From the NCBI GenBank assembly GCA_963989245.1, contig OZ022346.1, positions 2,059,762 through 2,123,761 on the forward strand: 64,000 nt of DNA, written 5' to 3'. Under the pieces are notes generated by a model. That model saw only the letters and a list, made by a program, of their open reading frames with translations. It did not search any database and was not told the origin of the DNA. Shown piece by piece: positions 54,409-64,000 of this stretch. The translations under genes were made by a program, and so were the position numbers. The stretch comes from Nansenia antarctica (taxonomy: Eukaryota; Chordata; Actinopteri; Argentiniformes; Microstomatidae). Within the stretch, counting starts at the first letter, position 1. Every line of letters begins with the position of its first letter.

Positions 54409-55512
54409 GGGCCTCATTCATAACGGGTGCTTAGATCAAATGTTGATCTTACCCGTGTCGTACGTAGAAAACCACGTCAACGTAGTGATTTATACAATTT
54501 CAACGTGAGTCAATTTGATCGTGGAAACGATTGTAGCTTGACGTCGAGTATTCAACTTGCTTACGCACATTACCTACTGGTTATGCGTAGTTATTACAGG
54601 CATGTGAGCCGCACTGCCTAGTGTAATTCATGCAAGTGGCTCGTAATAAAATTAACTATGTTGTTATCAGCCGAGAAAATGAGTTGAATTCAAGATTTAA
54701 AAGGAACTGATGTTTATGATTGTATTTCAGTCTTCCTTTATATCCCTCCGGAGCTGTCTATCTCCCCTTCAACATGCCTAGTGCGTTCCACAACGGACCT
54801 TGCCCGGCCAAGCTCTAAATTATACTGGATTTTCTCCGGTGTCAGGGAGTGAGCAGCCATATAAGAATAAGACCACCTGATAAGAATAAGACCATTATAT
54901 TATTACAGTAAAAGCAGCACTCGAGTTGAGGGGGGATGGCATCCCCCCTGAAATAAAAACAGTCAAAATCACCCCCCTCTTTCCATACTTAATGTCATTT
55001 TATCAATGAACGTGGTATTACTGCTATTTCAAGGTGCGAGGGGGCACGCACACATGCAATGACAGTTACTGACACTGAAGTCACTGGCGAGGGGATGCTA
55101 AAATTGTCCTCTTATAAAATCCACCACCTCCCCTGATTTTCTTTTACAACTTGAGTAGAGTATAAGCATGTGCCTGTGTGCCTGGTTAGTTGTCATGATC
55201 AAACGTTACAAATGCAACTTACAGGGAAGCCACCCTTCTCTGCCCTCTCCCACTTCCAGACGAACGCCTACCCTATATTATAGCACTTGTCTTAATTCAG
55301 CCGCTATAATTCAGCCTCTATCACAGGGTGTTAATACAAACCTCATTCACCTGCGTTCATTTTTACCTGCGTTGGTATTTATAGAAGGAAGCACGTACGC
55401 AACATTAAACCATCTCAGCCCGTTTTATAAATAATGCTTACGTCCGTTTAGAAAACTGTGCTTACGTGAAAGTCAAAGATGACGTTCAAGTACTTCTTTA
55501 TGAATGAGGCCC
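54409..55512 (-). mobile_element. Harbinger-like element, copy 3
   Basis: 1104 bp, GGGCCTCATTCATAA to ATGAATGAGGCCC, flanked by CAG (54406-54408, 55513-55515), which is CTG on the other strand as for copies 1 and 2. Opposite orientation and clearly diverged. It lacks the large central hairpin. It splits the minus-strand LINE. Confidence 0.8.
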
Positions 55513-55915
55513 CAGGTGTCTCCAGGTGTGAAGCATGCTCCCTGGCTCCTGGTGTTGGTAAGGGGAGGCAACTGCTGCTGGGGTGTGAGGGGGTCAGGGG
55601 GAGTGGGGGCTACTGTTGCCAGGGGTGCGGTACATTGGAGAGGGGAGGAGAGGGTCGGGGGCTGTGGGGGGTGACAGGGGGATGGTTGGTCAAACCTGTT
55701 AAAGAAGCAGTTCAGGTCATCCGCCTGCTCTCGGGTCCCCTCCACCACAGTATGTGGCTGCTTGTGGCCCGTGATCTTCTTGAAACCCTTCCACACCTCC
55801 TTGGAGCTGTGGGCCACCAGCCCGCCCTCCAATTTCCTCCTGTATTCCTCTTTGGCTGCTCTCAGCTCCTTCTTCACCTCCTTCTGAGCGGCCCTGGCCC
55901 TGAATTGACACCATG
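55513..55915 (-). mobile_element. L2/Rex1-like LINE, region before RT
   Basis: The minus frame 55877-55473 reads K-E-E-Y-R-R-K-L-E, then K-E-V-W-K-G-F-K-K-I-T-G and L-N-C-F-F-N-R-F, the usual linker between endonuclease and RT in L2/Rex1 LINEs. It continues at 54405 after removal of the Harbinger-like insertion. Confidence 0.82.
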
Positions 55916-55948
55916 TTACCAGAGATCATTTCAAAACAGTAATTATCG

Positions 55949-56091
55949 AGGCTGCGTTCGTAAATACGCTATGGAAATCTGATCAGCACTCATGGAAAGC
56001 CTCTTGTCCAATCAAATTACTTGGTCCCTTTATGACGTTGCACCTTAGTGTGCGTTCCGGCGCTCTCAGAGGAAAATTACGAACGCAGCCC
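55949..56091. mobile_element. small MITE
   Basis: Inverted ends GGCTGCGTTCGTAA at left and TTACGAACGCAGCC at right, 143 bp. No certain target duplication, so the superfamily is open. Confidence 0.6.
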
Positions 56092-56321
56092 AAGAAAGGA
56101 GAGGAGACAAGTCAACTCTGACATGGATATTGCGATTGTGCGCATGTGCCAACGTGCCTACCATGCACATCTTAACATACTCTAAAAATGTGTTAAGTTA
56201 TATTATATAATAGGTTAAAAATACGGGAGATTTACGGGAAAATAATTAAACGGGAGCACAGCGGGAAAGAAAGGTAAAATACGGGAGAATCCTGGGGAAA
56301 ACGGGAAGGTTGACTGGTATG

Positions 56322-57728
56322 CCCCAGACTCTGGAGCTCTCTCCCCCTCCCTCCCAGACTCTGGAACTGTCTCCCCCCCCTCCCAGACTCTGGAGCTCTC
56401 TCCCCCCCCCTCCCAGACTCTGGAGCTCTCCCCCCCCTCCCAGACTCTGGAGCTCTCCCCCCCCCTCCCAGACTCTGGAGCTCTCTCCCCCTCCCTCCCA
56501 GACTCTGGAGCTCTCCCCCTCCCTCCCAGACTCTGGAGCTCTCTCCCCCTCCCTCCCAGACTCTGGAGCTCTCCCCCTCCCTCCCAGACTCTGGAGCTCT
56601 CTCCCCCTCCCTCCCAGACTCTGGAGCTCTCTCCCCCTCCCTCCCAGACTCTGGAGCTCTCTCCCCCTCCCTCCCAGACTCTGGAACTGTCTCCCCCCCC
56701 TCCCAGACTCTGGAGCTCTCCCCCCCCTCCCAGACTCTGGAGCTCTCCCCCCCCTCCCAGACTCTGGAGCTCTCTCCCCCTCCCTCCCAGACTCTGGAGC
56801 TCTCCCCCCCCTCCCAGACTCTGGAGCTCTCCCCCTCCCTCCCAGACTCTGGAGCTCTCTCCCCCTCCCCTCCCAGACTCTGGAGCTCTCTCCCCCTCCC
56901 TCCCAGACTCTGGAACTCTCTCCCCCTCCCTCCCAGACTCTGGAACTCTCTCCCCCCTCTCCCAGACTCTGGAGCTCTCTCCCCCCTCTCCCAGACTCTG
57001 GAACTCTCTCCCCCCTCTCCCAGACTCTGGAGCTCTCTCCCCTCCCTCCCAGACTCTGGAGCTCTCTCCCCCCTCTCCCAGACTCTGGAACTCTCTCCCC
57101 CCTCTCCCAGACTCTGGAGCTCTCTCCCCCCCCCTCCCAGACTCTGGAGCTCTCTCCCCCTCCCTCCCAGACTCTGGAGCTCTCTCCCCCCCCTCCCAGA
57201 CTCTGGAACTCTCTCCCCCCCCTCCCAGACTCTGGAGCTCTCTCCCCCCCCCCTCCCAGACTCTGGAACTCTCTCCCCCCCCCTCCCAGACTCTGGAACT
57301 GTCTCCCCCCCCCTCCCAGACTCTGGAGCTCTCTCCCCCCCCCTCCCAGACTCTGGAGCTCTCTCCCCCCCCCTCCCAGACTCTGGAGCTCTCTCCCCCT
57401 CCCTCCCAGACTCTGGAACTGTCTCCCCTCCCTCCCAGACTCTGGAGCTCTCTCCCCCCCCTCCCAGACTCTGGAGCTCTCTCCCCCTCCCTCCCAGACT
57501 CTGGAGCTCTCTCCCCCCCCTCCCAGACTCTGGCGCTCTCTCCCCCTCCCTCCCAGACTCTGGCGCTCTCTCCCCCTCCCTCCCAGACTCTGGAACTGTC
57601 TCCCCCCCTCCCTCCCAGACTCTGGAACTCTCTCCCCCCCCTCCCAGACTCTGGAGCTCTCTCCCCCTCCCTCCCAGACTCTGGAGCTCTCTCCCCCCCC
57701 TCCCAGACTCTGGAACTCTCTCCCCCAG
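56322..57728. repeat. 1.4-kb minisatellite derived from LINE codons
   Basis: About 48 copies of a 26-31-bp unit, CCAGACTCTGGARCTCTCTC plus a variable C/T run. On the + strand it reads P-R-L-W-S/N-S-L-P-P, the C-terminal ORF2 peptide of the split LINE, and the last unit continues directly into that LINE's L-P-Q-H-I-K-H-A-D. The long open frames on both strands are by-products. Confidence 0.95.
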
Positions 57729-58035
57729 CACATTAAACATGCAGACACATTGCACATTGCAAAATAAAACTGCTCAAAACACACCTGTTCACCATGGCCT
57801 ACAACTCACACTTCTCCCTTAGTGTAAACTACCGCTCACTGTTCCCTGTTTTCATGCTGAATGTCCTATTACTGTTTGTCTCCTACTGTTTCGTACCCTT
57901 CTTCTTTTTTGATGTATTTTTATACTGTCCATGTCTTGCAGCCTCTGTTTTGCCCAATGTTATTATGTTTGATCAACATTTTTAAATCTTTTTTTCTCTC
58001 CGTGATTTTAATTGTACTTTTATTAATGTGAGGTG
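57705..58035 (+). mobile_element. outer LINE, right half (C-terminus and 3' UTR)
   Basis: Continues the peptide with P-R-L-W-N-S-L-P-Q-H-I-K-H-A-D-T, then H-T-C-S-P/H-L-F-T-M-A-Y-N-S-H in a shifted frame. A T-rich 3' UTR runs into a SINE, and the LINE tail resumes at 58249 (GGTGTCTAGAAAGGCGC). Confidence 0.78.
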
Positions 58036-58248
58036 AGTGCAGCTCAGTGGCCTTGTGGTTAGTGTCCGCCCTGAGATTGGGAGGTTGTGAGTTCGATCCC
58101 CGGTCGAGTCGTGCCCTGCTTGGCACTCAGCATTAAGGGTTGGATTGGGGGGGGGTAAGACCCTGCGACATACCAGCGTCATGTCCAGGGGGTGGACTTG
58201 TACATCAAGCTGCCTCACGCTATGGAAACAGGAGATAGGCTCCTTAAT
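58036..58248 (+). mobile_element. tRNA-derived SINE (second family)
   Basis: A-box-like TCAGTGGCCTTGTGGTTAGT and B-box-like GTGAGTTCGATCCCC, then a core with GGGGGTGGACTTGTACATCA. Flanked by a long near-duplicate TTTTATTAATGTGAGGTGA / TTTTATTAATGTAAGGTGA (58018-58036, 58257-58275) that extends to about 26 bp with two mismatches. Confidence 0.85.
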
Positions 58249-58325
58249 TTTCATTGTATTTTTATTAATGTAAGGTGACATTGGGTGTCTAGAAAGGCGC
58301 AAAACAAATAACATGTATTATTATC
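58249..58325 (+). mobile_element. outer LINE tail after SINE
   Basis: Duplicated target followed by CATTGGGTGTCTAGAAAGGC and an ATT-containing end. Confidence 0.6.
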
Positions 58326-58329
58326 ATAA

Positions 58330-60135
58330 TTGCCATTGTAAATATGCCATTGACTAAGCAATTAAAAATGACACTCCAAGAAAAGTTATTGTTTTGACTT
58401 ATTAACTGAATAATTAATCTACAGTTCATCATAGTTTCCCAGAGCCAGTAGACTTGTGTTGCGACAGTCAAGCATCATTGTAAATACTGGACCTACTGTA
58501 TGCCTTGCTTTGCAGATCCTTAAAGTAGAGCCAAACCACCAAACCCCAAGTGATTCATCATCGTGGAACTTAAAACCTGAAACAAATGACACACCAAGGG
58601 TCTTTTTTATTTTCAAAAAGTCCATAAAATATGACTTAGGTTACAACAGTTACAGCATGGGGATATTACAATAGAATTGATGATTGTACTTGGAAACGGG
58701 GCCCTGGGGAATCGGCAAACTGTGCTTCCGAACCCTGCTAACCTATGTTTAATGATGACTATCAATAAAACTTGACAGAGAATAATTTGATATCTGACCA
58801 TAACAGAAGCATTGTTGAGAGGTGTCCTTCCTTTATGTTGTAGTCATCTCTCCCCCACAGCATTCTGGGTCATTAAAACACTTTTCCACGCCCATTCCAG
58901 CAGTTCTCCCCTCAGCATTGAAGTGAGTGCAAATCAACCAGGGTTAGCTCCTTCAGGACTATTTGATTGTTTCCATCGCGCCTTGCAAGCTGAAGCTAAA
59001 GCTCAAGTGGAAAGTAATTCAGGAGTTGACAGACACACCTGTGTTTATCTAACCTCCTCACAAGGATGTTGATTCCACTGAAAACGATCTTGTAATCAAC
59101 AGATGTTGGCCCCATACTTGTTCAAGTCAGACTTAAAAAGTGGTACCTTTCAAAGTGGCACTTGAAGGCAGCGTCCATTTTAGATGTGGTGGTGTGACGA
59201 GAGAATGACTTGAGAGTTGAGAGTAAAGCTGGGCTTAAAATGAGAAATATGCTTGAGAGAGACCTCGACACAAATGGAAAATAATCTTGAATCTAGGGAA
59301 GTGTTGCCACATGTCTGTGTAGACACCAGGACATCGGCATGTACCAGGAGAAAGAGCTCATACGGCAGCATGGCTTCACCAGGAAGCCCCTGATCAGATT
59401 CCAGAATCAGATGACCTTTCAGTCTTTGTGGTGGTTGCCAAGGCGGATATTCAGAGTTATGACCATAGAGGGACCTGGTGAGGCAGACATCTGGAGTGTT
59501 CAAGGAGCTTGGCATTCTGCACTCGTACATGTAAACACAGCCTCAACAGTAATGCATCTCTGACTGTCTAAACACCTCAGTGTCAGTGTTTAATGTAGTG
59601 TTGTCTTTTAACAGGTTACGTTTAATATTGTCCCTCTGGCTCTTGAGTCCAGAAGTTCTGTTTGTCCTTTAACTGGGAACATACAGTATATCCCCTTTTT
59701 ATTCATAGATGAATGCTGTATGTGCAGAGTAAAAAAAGAAAAGAAAGAGTATTACAAGTGCTCTTCTTTCAATTGCTCAATATTATGTAGCATTGGCGCA
59801 AATTCCAATTTCAGTCAATCAATCTATGTAAGCATTGCACGATGTAAAGGCCAGTTCAGACCAAAGATCTGCAATGAGACAAGACCGTTTTAGAATGTCC
59901 AGCTTCTAGTTACAGCGGTCTGAATTATCTTTAATCTTCAGAATTGCGAGAACATCAGTTGCAAGTGGTTGGAGAGTTTTTCTCTGCGACGTTCTAAAAC
60001 GGTCTCGTCTCGTCGCGGATCTTTGGTCTGAACTGTTAAGCTAGCCGATCTGCAACACTTACAACAAACATCCAGACATGACGTTAAAGGGCCACTAAAG
60101 TGAAGATTGTCATTTCCAGTGTTTTGGTTGGAATT
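58330..60135. other. intergenic, nothing recognised
   Basis: No supported gene. An inverted pair GACCAAAGATCTGC (59866) and GCGGATCTTTGGTCTGAACT (60015), with CGTTTTAGAA/TTCTAAAACG nearby, marks a MITE of about 190 bp (59850-60040). Confidence 0.45.
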
Positions 60136-60139
60136 GTGG

Positions 60140-60709
60140 CTTCACAAGATCAAATTAGCTTTTGATCCCCACGTCAGCTCCATCATCAAGACCTCATACT
60201 TCCATCTCCGAAATATCGCCAAAGTCAGACACTGCCTCTCCCCCCCCCCCCCCTGCTGCTGAATCCCTCATCCACGCCTTCATCTCCTCCCGCCTTGACA
60301 ATTGCAACTCCCTACTCACCGGCACATCACCTCCCTCTCCCTCCATAGACTCCAGATGGTTCAGAACTCAGCCGCCCGCCTGCTCTCAAACACCCGCTCC
60401 CGTGACCACTCCTCAGATCACTCCTGTCCTCCACTCTCTCCACTGGCTCCCGATTAAAGAACGTATCAACTTCAAAGTACTCCTCCTCACCTACAAAGCC
60501 CTCCATAGCCTGGCCCCCCCTTACCTGACTGACCTCCTTCTCCCCCATCGCCCTACCCGTACCCTCCGATCCTCATCCACTGTTCCCCTCACTGTCCCAC
60601 CCTCGAAACTCAAAGGCTTTGGAGACCGTGCTTTTTCACGAGCTGCACCCCGACTCTGGAACTCTCACCCCCAGCCACTCAGAGACTCACCATCACTCTC
60701 CACTTTTAA
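60140..60709 (+). mobile_element. LINE 3' part, ORF2 C-terminus, split
   Basis: Frame pieces read S-L-I-H-A-F-I-S-S-R-L-D-N-C-N, then P-V-L-H-S-L-H-W-L-P-I and A-P-P-Y-L-T-D-L-L, then F-S-R-A-A-P-R-L-W-N-S. It stops at the TTAA target (60706-60709) of a piggyBac-like MITE and resumes at 61690. Confidence 0.85.
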
Positions 60710-61685
60710 CCCTCTATGGCACACATTATGAATCCAGTTGGGAAAAATGTTTTGGAGTGTTTTAGAATAGACCAAATAAACATAATCTAAAGACATTTTA
60801 AATAAATATTTTTTGGGGGGTACTTTTTGGGATGCGTTGCTTGAGGCAACACTGTGCCATAATGGTCAGTCAAAGTCAGCTTTATTGTTAATCCAATATA
60901 TGTACAGACATAGAGAGGGCTGAAATTGCATTTCCCTCTCATGCACGGTGCATAGCAAACAAAAACAATAAATAACAGTATAATATGACAAGATTAGACA
61001 TAACTATATATACAAAAAATACTAGATGAAAGATTTTAGATGTGCGGTACAATGTACAGGGGTGGAATAAAATAGACAATAGTGCAATAGTGCAATAGTG
61101 GTAATTGGCTCAGTATAATAGAGTAAAGTGGCTAAAGTACGTAAATGTAAGTAATGGTAAGTAATGGCATGGAGAGTGCCCCCGAGAGGTGCCTGAGAGG
61201 TGCCCCAAGAGAGGCACGCCTGACCAGTGTCATGGTGTCATAGTGAATCCATGGTGGCACAGTGTTGCCTCAAGGCAACATTTGCAACTTACCATAATGG
61301 TATGGTGTTGCCTCAAGGCAACATTTGCATTTTAACAAGTTTCCATTACTTAATTAGCAAATAAAGTAAATTAAACCATTAGAAGGTAAACTTTACTCAG
61401 CTATTATTATTTAAAAAAAAAATCCAGGTTGAAAAAGGCCAGGAAAATATGTTTTCAGACGATGTTTGTGGAGAGAAATGGCTAAGCTGATCCTTGTGGG
61501 ACAGTCTGCAAAAAAGGGATTCAGCATGGCCTCCAGAGAGACGTGACACATTCAAACACTGCCTTTGGTTCCTTATGGCCCTGCCTCTTTTTCTAAGTAT
61601 TGCATCATAACTGGGGATGCATTGTGTGAATGTAAAAGGCCAAGAATGGGTATGTTGCCTAGAGGCAACAAGGTGCCATAGAGGG
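60710..61685. mobile_element. piggyBac-like MITE inside LINE
   Basis: Perfect 13-bp inverted ends CCCTCTATGGCAC / GTGCCATAGAGGG with TTAA on both sides (60706-60709, 61686-61689). Near the ends are palindromes of the type TTGCCTNNAGGCAA (about 60841, 61268, 61308, 61655). Its middle (about 60862-61180) looks like a reverse LINE 3' UTR (CAGCTTTATTGTTAATCC), a further insertion. No transposase. Confidence 0.85.
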
Positions 61686-61689
61686 TTAA

Positions 61690-61828
61690 ACTCAAAACCT
61701 ACCTGTTCTCCCATGCATACAACCTTCCCTACCCCTACCATCGCATGTTGCCACCTGTGTTCTAAGTACTCATGTTATCTGTTGCTTGTTGTTTCTGTGT
61801 TTCTGTGTACCTATACTGTTTGCGTCTT

Positions 61829-61830
<2 letters not shown>
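61690..61830 (+). mobile_element. LINE 3' part after MITE
   Basis: Continues K-L-K-T-Y-L-F-S-H-A-Y-N-L-P-Y-P, a stop and a 3' UTR with GTTATCTGTTGCTTG and GCGTCTTTGAG, then passes into the triplet array. Confidence 0.82.
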
Positions 61831-61892
<62 letters not shown>

Positions 61893-61947
61893 AAGTAGTA
61901 GCAGTAGCAGTAGCAGTAGCAGTAGCAGCAGTAGCAGTAGCAGTAGC

Positions 61948-61988
<41 letters not shown>

Positions 61989-62046
61989 CAGTAGCAGTAG
62001 CAGTAGCAGCAGTAGCAGTAGCAGTAGCAGTAGCAGTAGCAGTAGC

Positions 62047-62090
<44 letters not shown>

Positions 62091-62091
62091 C

Positions 62092-62132
<41 letters not shown>

Positions 62133-62163
62133 CAGTAGCAGTAGTAGTAGTAGTAGTAGTAGC

Positions 62164-62219
<56 letters not shown>

Positions 62220-62256
62220 CAGTAGCAGTAGCAGTAGTAGTAGTAATAGTAGTAGC

Positions 62257-62324
<68 letters not shown>

Positions 62325-62349
62325 CAGTAGCAGTAGCAGTAGCAGTAGC

Positions 62350-62387
<38 letters not shown>
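61831..62387. repeat. 557-bp AGT/AGC trinucleotide array
   Basis: About 185 triplets, AGT with interspersed AGC blocks, one AAT near 62246 and one AGA near 61892. It starts exactly where the LINE tail ends. Open frames give poly-Ser, poly-Leu or Tyr/Cys only. Confidence 0.97.
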
Positions 62388-62399
62388 AATGTATCTTGC

Positions 62400-63940
62400 C
62401 CCTTGTGCTCTAAGGTGAGACAGAGTATGCTTGAAAACAACAAACCAGTACTCCAACACTCACTACTCACATGAACACCTCTCAACACGGTCATAAAGCT
62501 GCCACTTCGTACTCAGGAACACCCAATTTGACAATTCAGTAGCAAATAGATTAATGAGCCTCGATTGGGAGCACATGCTGCAGGCGGTTTTAATTAATGA
62601 GCTGTTTGTACATGTGGGGAGGAAACTCAAGTTCGCTAGATTGATTTGAAGGAACATAGCCTCTTGTGATAGGAAAACATTGATAGTTGTTATTGATAGT
62701 TGATTAATTAAATGCTAGCAGAACTGTCAGGAAGTGCGTGAACACAATGGAACAGCCATTTGTCCAGTAAAGGTTGCTAACCCCTCTGAAAGGGGGTCAT
62801 TTTTGCATTGTTGACTATGTAGTGACACAGTGTTCTCATGTGTCACAGTGGCAACTCTGCTACCGACCTGTACTCCTCCTATTCGGCTTTGGCTATTTTA
62901 TTATTTGAGTATTTTTTTACAGCATAACTGGACACAGATTTTCCACTAAGATCTGTCAGCGGTGGATGAGTAAAAGTCTGCTTCGGCCACATCCATTGGA
63001 GGAAGATTCCAGATTACGACTGTTGCCAGCAGGCTAATTCAGACCACATGTGCTGGAGAGAGCAGACAAGGAAGCCTGCGAGCTGGAAGCACAACAGCAG
63101 AGAGGCGAGGGAGGCGGCTGCTTCTAATTCTGCTTTATTGAGAGAAGATCAGAGTTTCTGCGTTGCTACTGTACTACCATCGGTACACTACCGTATTTGT
63201 TTTATCGCTCCCCAAAAACACGAACAACTGAACCTTTTGCCACTCATGCCACTATAGCTTCATACTCCAACCTCAGAGTATCATGAGGTAGCATCACGAC
63301 AGGACAGAAATGACATCGTCACTCAAGGCATTATCCACCGTGCTAAGAAACAGCTCTACCTATGTGTGGCGTTCATTCCGATCATAATCAATAAAGATGG
63401 ATTACGGCAAGGTGTGGGGATGGTTGTAGTTTGGGATGTTTGTCATAATAATACAGATCAGCCTGACAGTCATGATTCACTGATAATCTTTCCACATTAC
63501 TATAAAGGATGGTCCTGATCAGGGTTTGGCGGGACTTCTAAACTAGGCTTCTGAACGGCCCGGGTAGCCCACGCTACATACCGTACACTCATCTCTCCTT
63601 CTGGGTGGTCACATCATCCGCACACATACAATTCTGACCGTCCACCGCTTAATAACAGAAGTCTTTCAGCCATCTAAAGGTTTGGCTTGGAGCTCCAAAT
63701 GTGTAGTTGTGTGGAGATGATTCCGTCTGGTTTGAAGCCTAGCTTTACTCTTAAGTCATTCTCTTCCCATCTAAAATCAACTGCCACTTTGAACGTTTAC
63801 CACGAAAGTCTGACTGAAATTCACAAAACGTATGGGGCCAATATCTCAGGAAGTAGTCCCCAACCAAACAGCCAAGCACCCATAGCTCTTCCCATAACTG
63901 TCAGGCTATGTATAATATGTCACTGTTCAATATATAGACC
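62400..63940. other. intergenic, nothing recognised
   Basis: No supported gene, RNA or mobile element. Open frames near 63048 and 63687 lack domains. Confidence 0.4.
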
Positions 63941-63943
63941 CTG

Positions 63944-64000
63944 AACTATGGTGAGCCATCACAGAGAACTATGGTGAGCATAACAGAGAACTATGGTGAG
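63944..64000. repeat. start of a 22-bp tandem repeat at window edge
   Basis: About 2.6 units of GAACTATGGTGAGC plus ATAACAGA/CATCACAGA. It continues beyond the window. Confidence 0.85.

Larger units (their letters stand above)
51501..56321. mobile_element. composite hAT-type element, 4.8 kb, nested
   Basis: Terminal inverted repeats CATACCTGTCAAC at left and GTTGACTGGTATG at right (12 of 13 match), flanked by a perfect 8-bp duplication CCCCAGAC (51493-51500, 56322-56329). The subterminal right side has repeated CGGGAGA/CGGGAAA. The inside is filled by later insertions: a 1.1-kb element (51553-52652), a 66-bp minisatellite, a minus-strand LINE (53085-55915) split by a Harbinger-like copy, and a small MITE. 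No hAT transposase was recognised. Confidence 0.78.

Noticed and set aside
56232..57784. Open frames of 485-512 codons on both strands (proline-rich or E-S-G-R-E-G-rich)
   Set aside because: Translation of the LINE-derived minisatellite. Both strands are open because the unit lacks stops. Not a structural protein.
61770..62494. Poly-Ser, poly-Leu and Tyr/Cys frames above 200 codons
   Set aside because: Pure translation of the AGT/AGC triplet array at a LINE tail.

Overview
The window looks like teleost fish nuclear DNA. The evidence is spliced vertebrate collagen exons with GT-AG introns, several fish-type tRNA-derived SINEs, L2/CR1/Rex1-like LINE 3' ends, Tc1/mariner, hAT, Harbinger-like and piggyBac-like elements, and a very high density of micro- and minisatellites. 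I could not fix the species.

Bases 1-9070 hold the 3' end of one protein-coding gene on the + strand. Nine exons with consistent phases encode the last part of a FACIT collagen, most like collagen XIV alpha-1 (col14a1): the end of the COL2 triple helix, the NC2 linker with its cysteine, the COL1 helix, the G-x-C-x4-C junction, and an acidic NC1 tail ending at 8318. A 3' UTR follows with AATAAA at 9044-9049. Two of its introns begin inside GT microsatellites, and one contains a 1-kb array of a 10-bp repeat.

From about 9.1 kb to 64 kb I find no convincing intact gene. The region is layered mobile DNA and tandem arrays: a 2.9-kb array of 24/32-bp units (9.4-12.3 kb), an old Tc1 element with nested insertions (19.5-22.9 kb), a 200-N gap (25001-25200) next to a 41-bp satellite carrying two near-identical Harbinger-like insertions (25.2-30.1 kb), hAT elements with perfect 8-bp target duplications at 30.2, 34.0 and 42.5 kb, many LINE 3' ends, and a piggyBac-like MITE with TTAA duplications at 60.7 kb.

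The most striking structure is at 51.2-58.3 kb. A LINE 3' end is split by a composite hAT-type element of about 4.8 kb, flanked by an 8-bp duplication. Inside it lie a reverse-oriented L2/Rex1-like LINE (itself split by a Harbinger-like element), other elements and minisatellites. Right after the hAT, the split LINE's own codons (P-R-L-W) have expanded into a 1.4-kb minisatellite.

A theme runs through the window: several minisatellites are visibly tandem amplifications of pieces of mobile elements, either LINE C-terminal codons or a hAT terminus. The long open frames in these arrays are artefacts of repeat units lacking stop codons, not genes.
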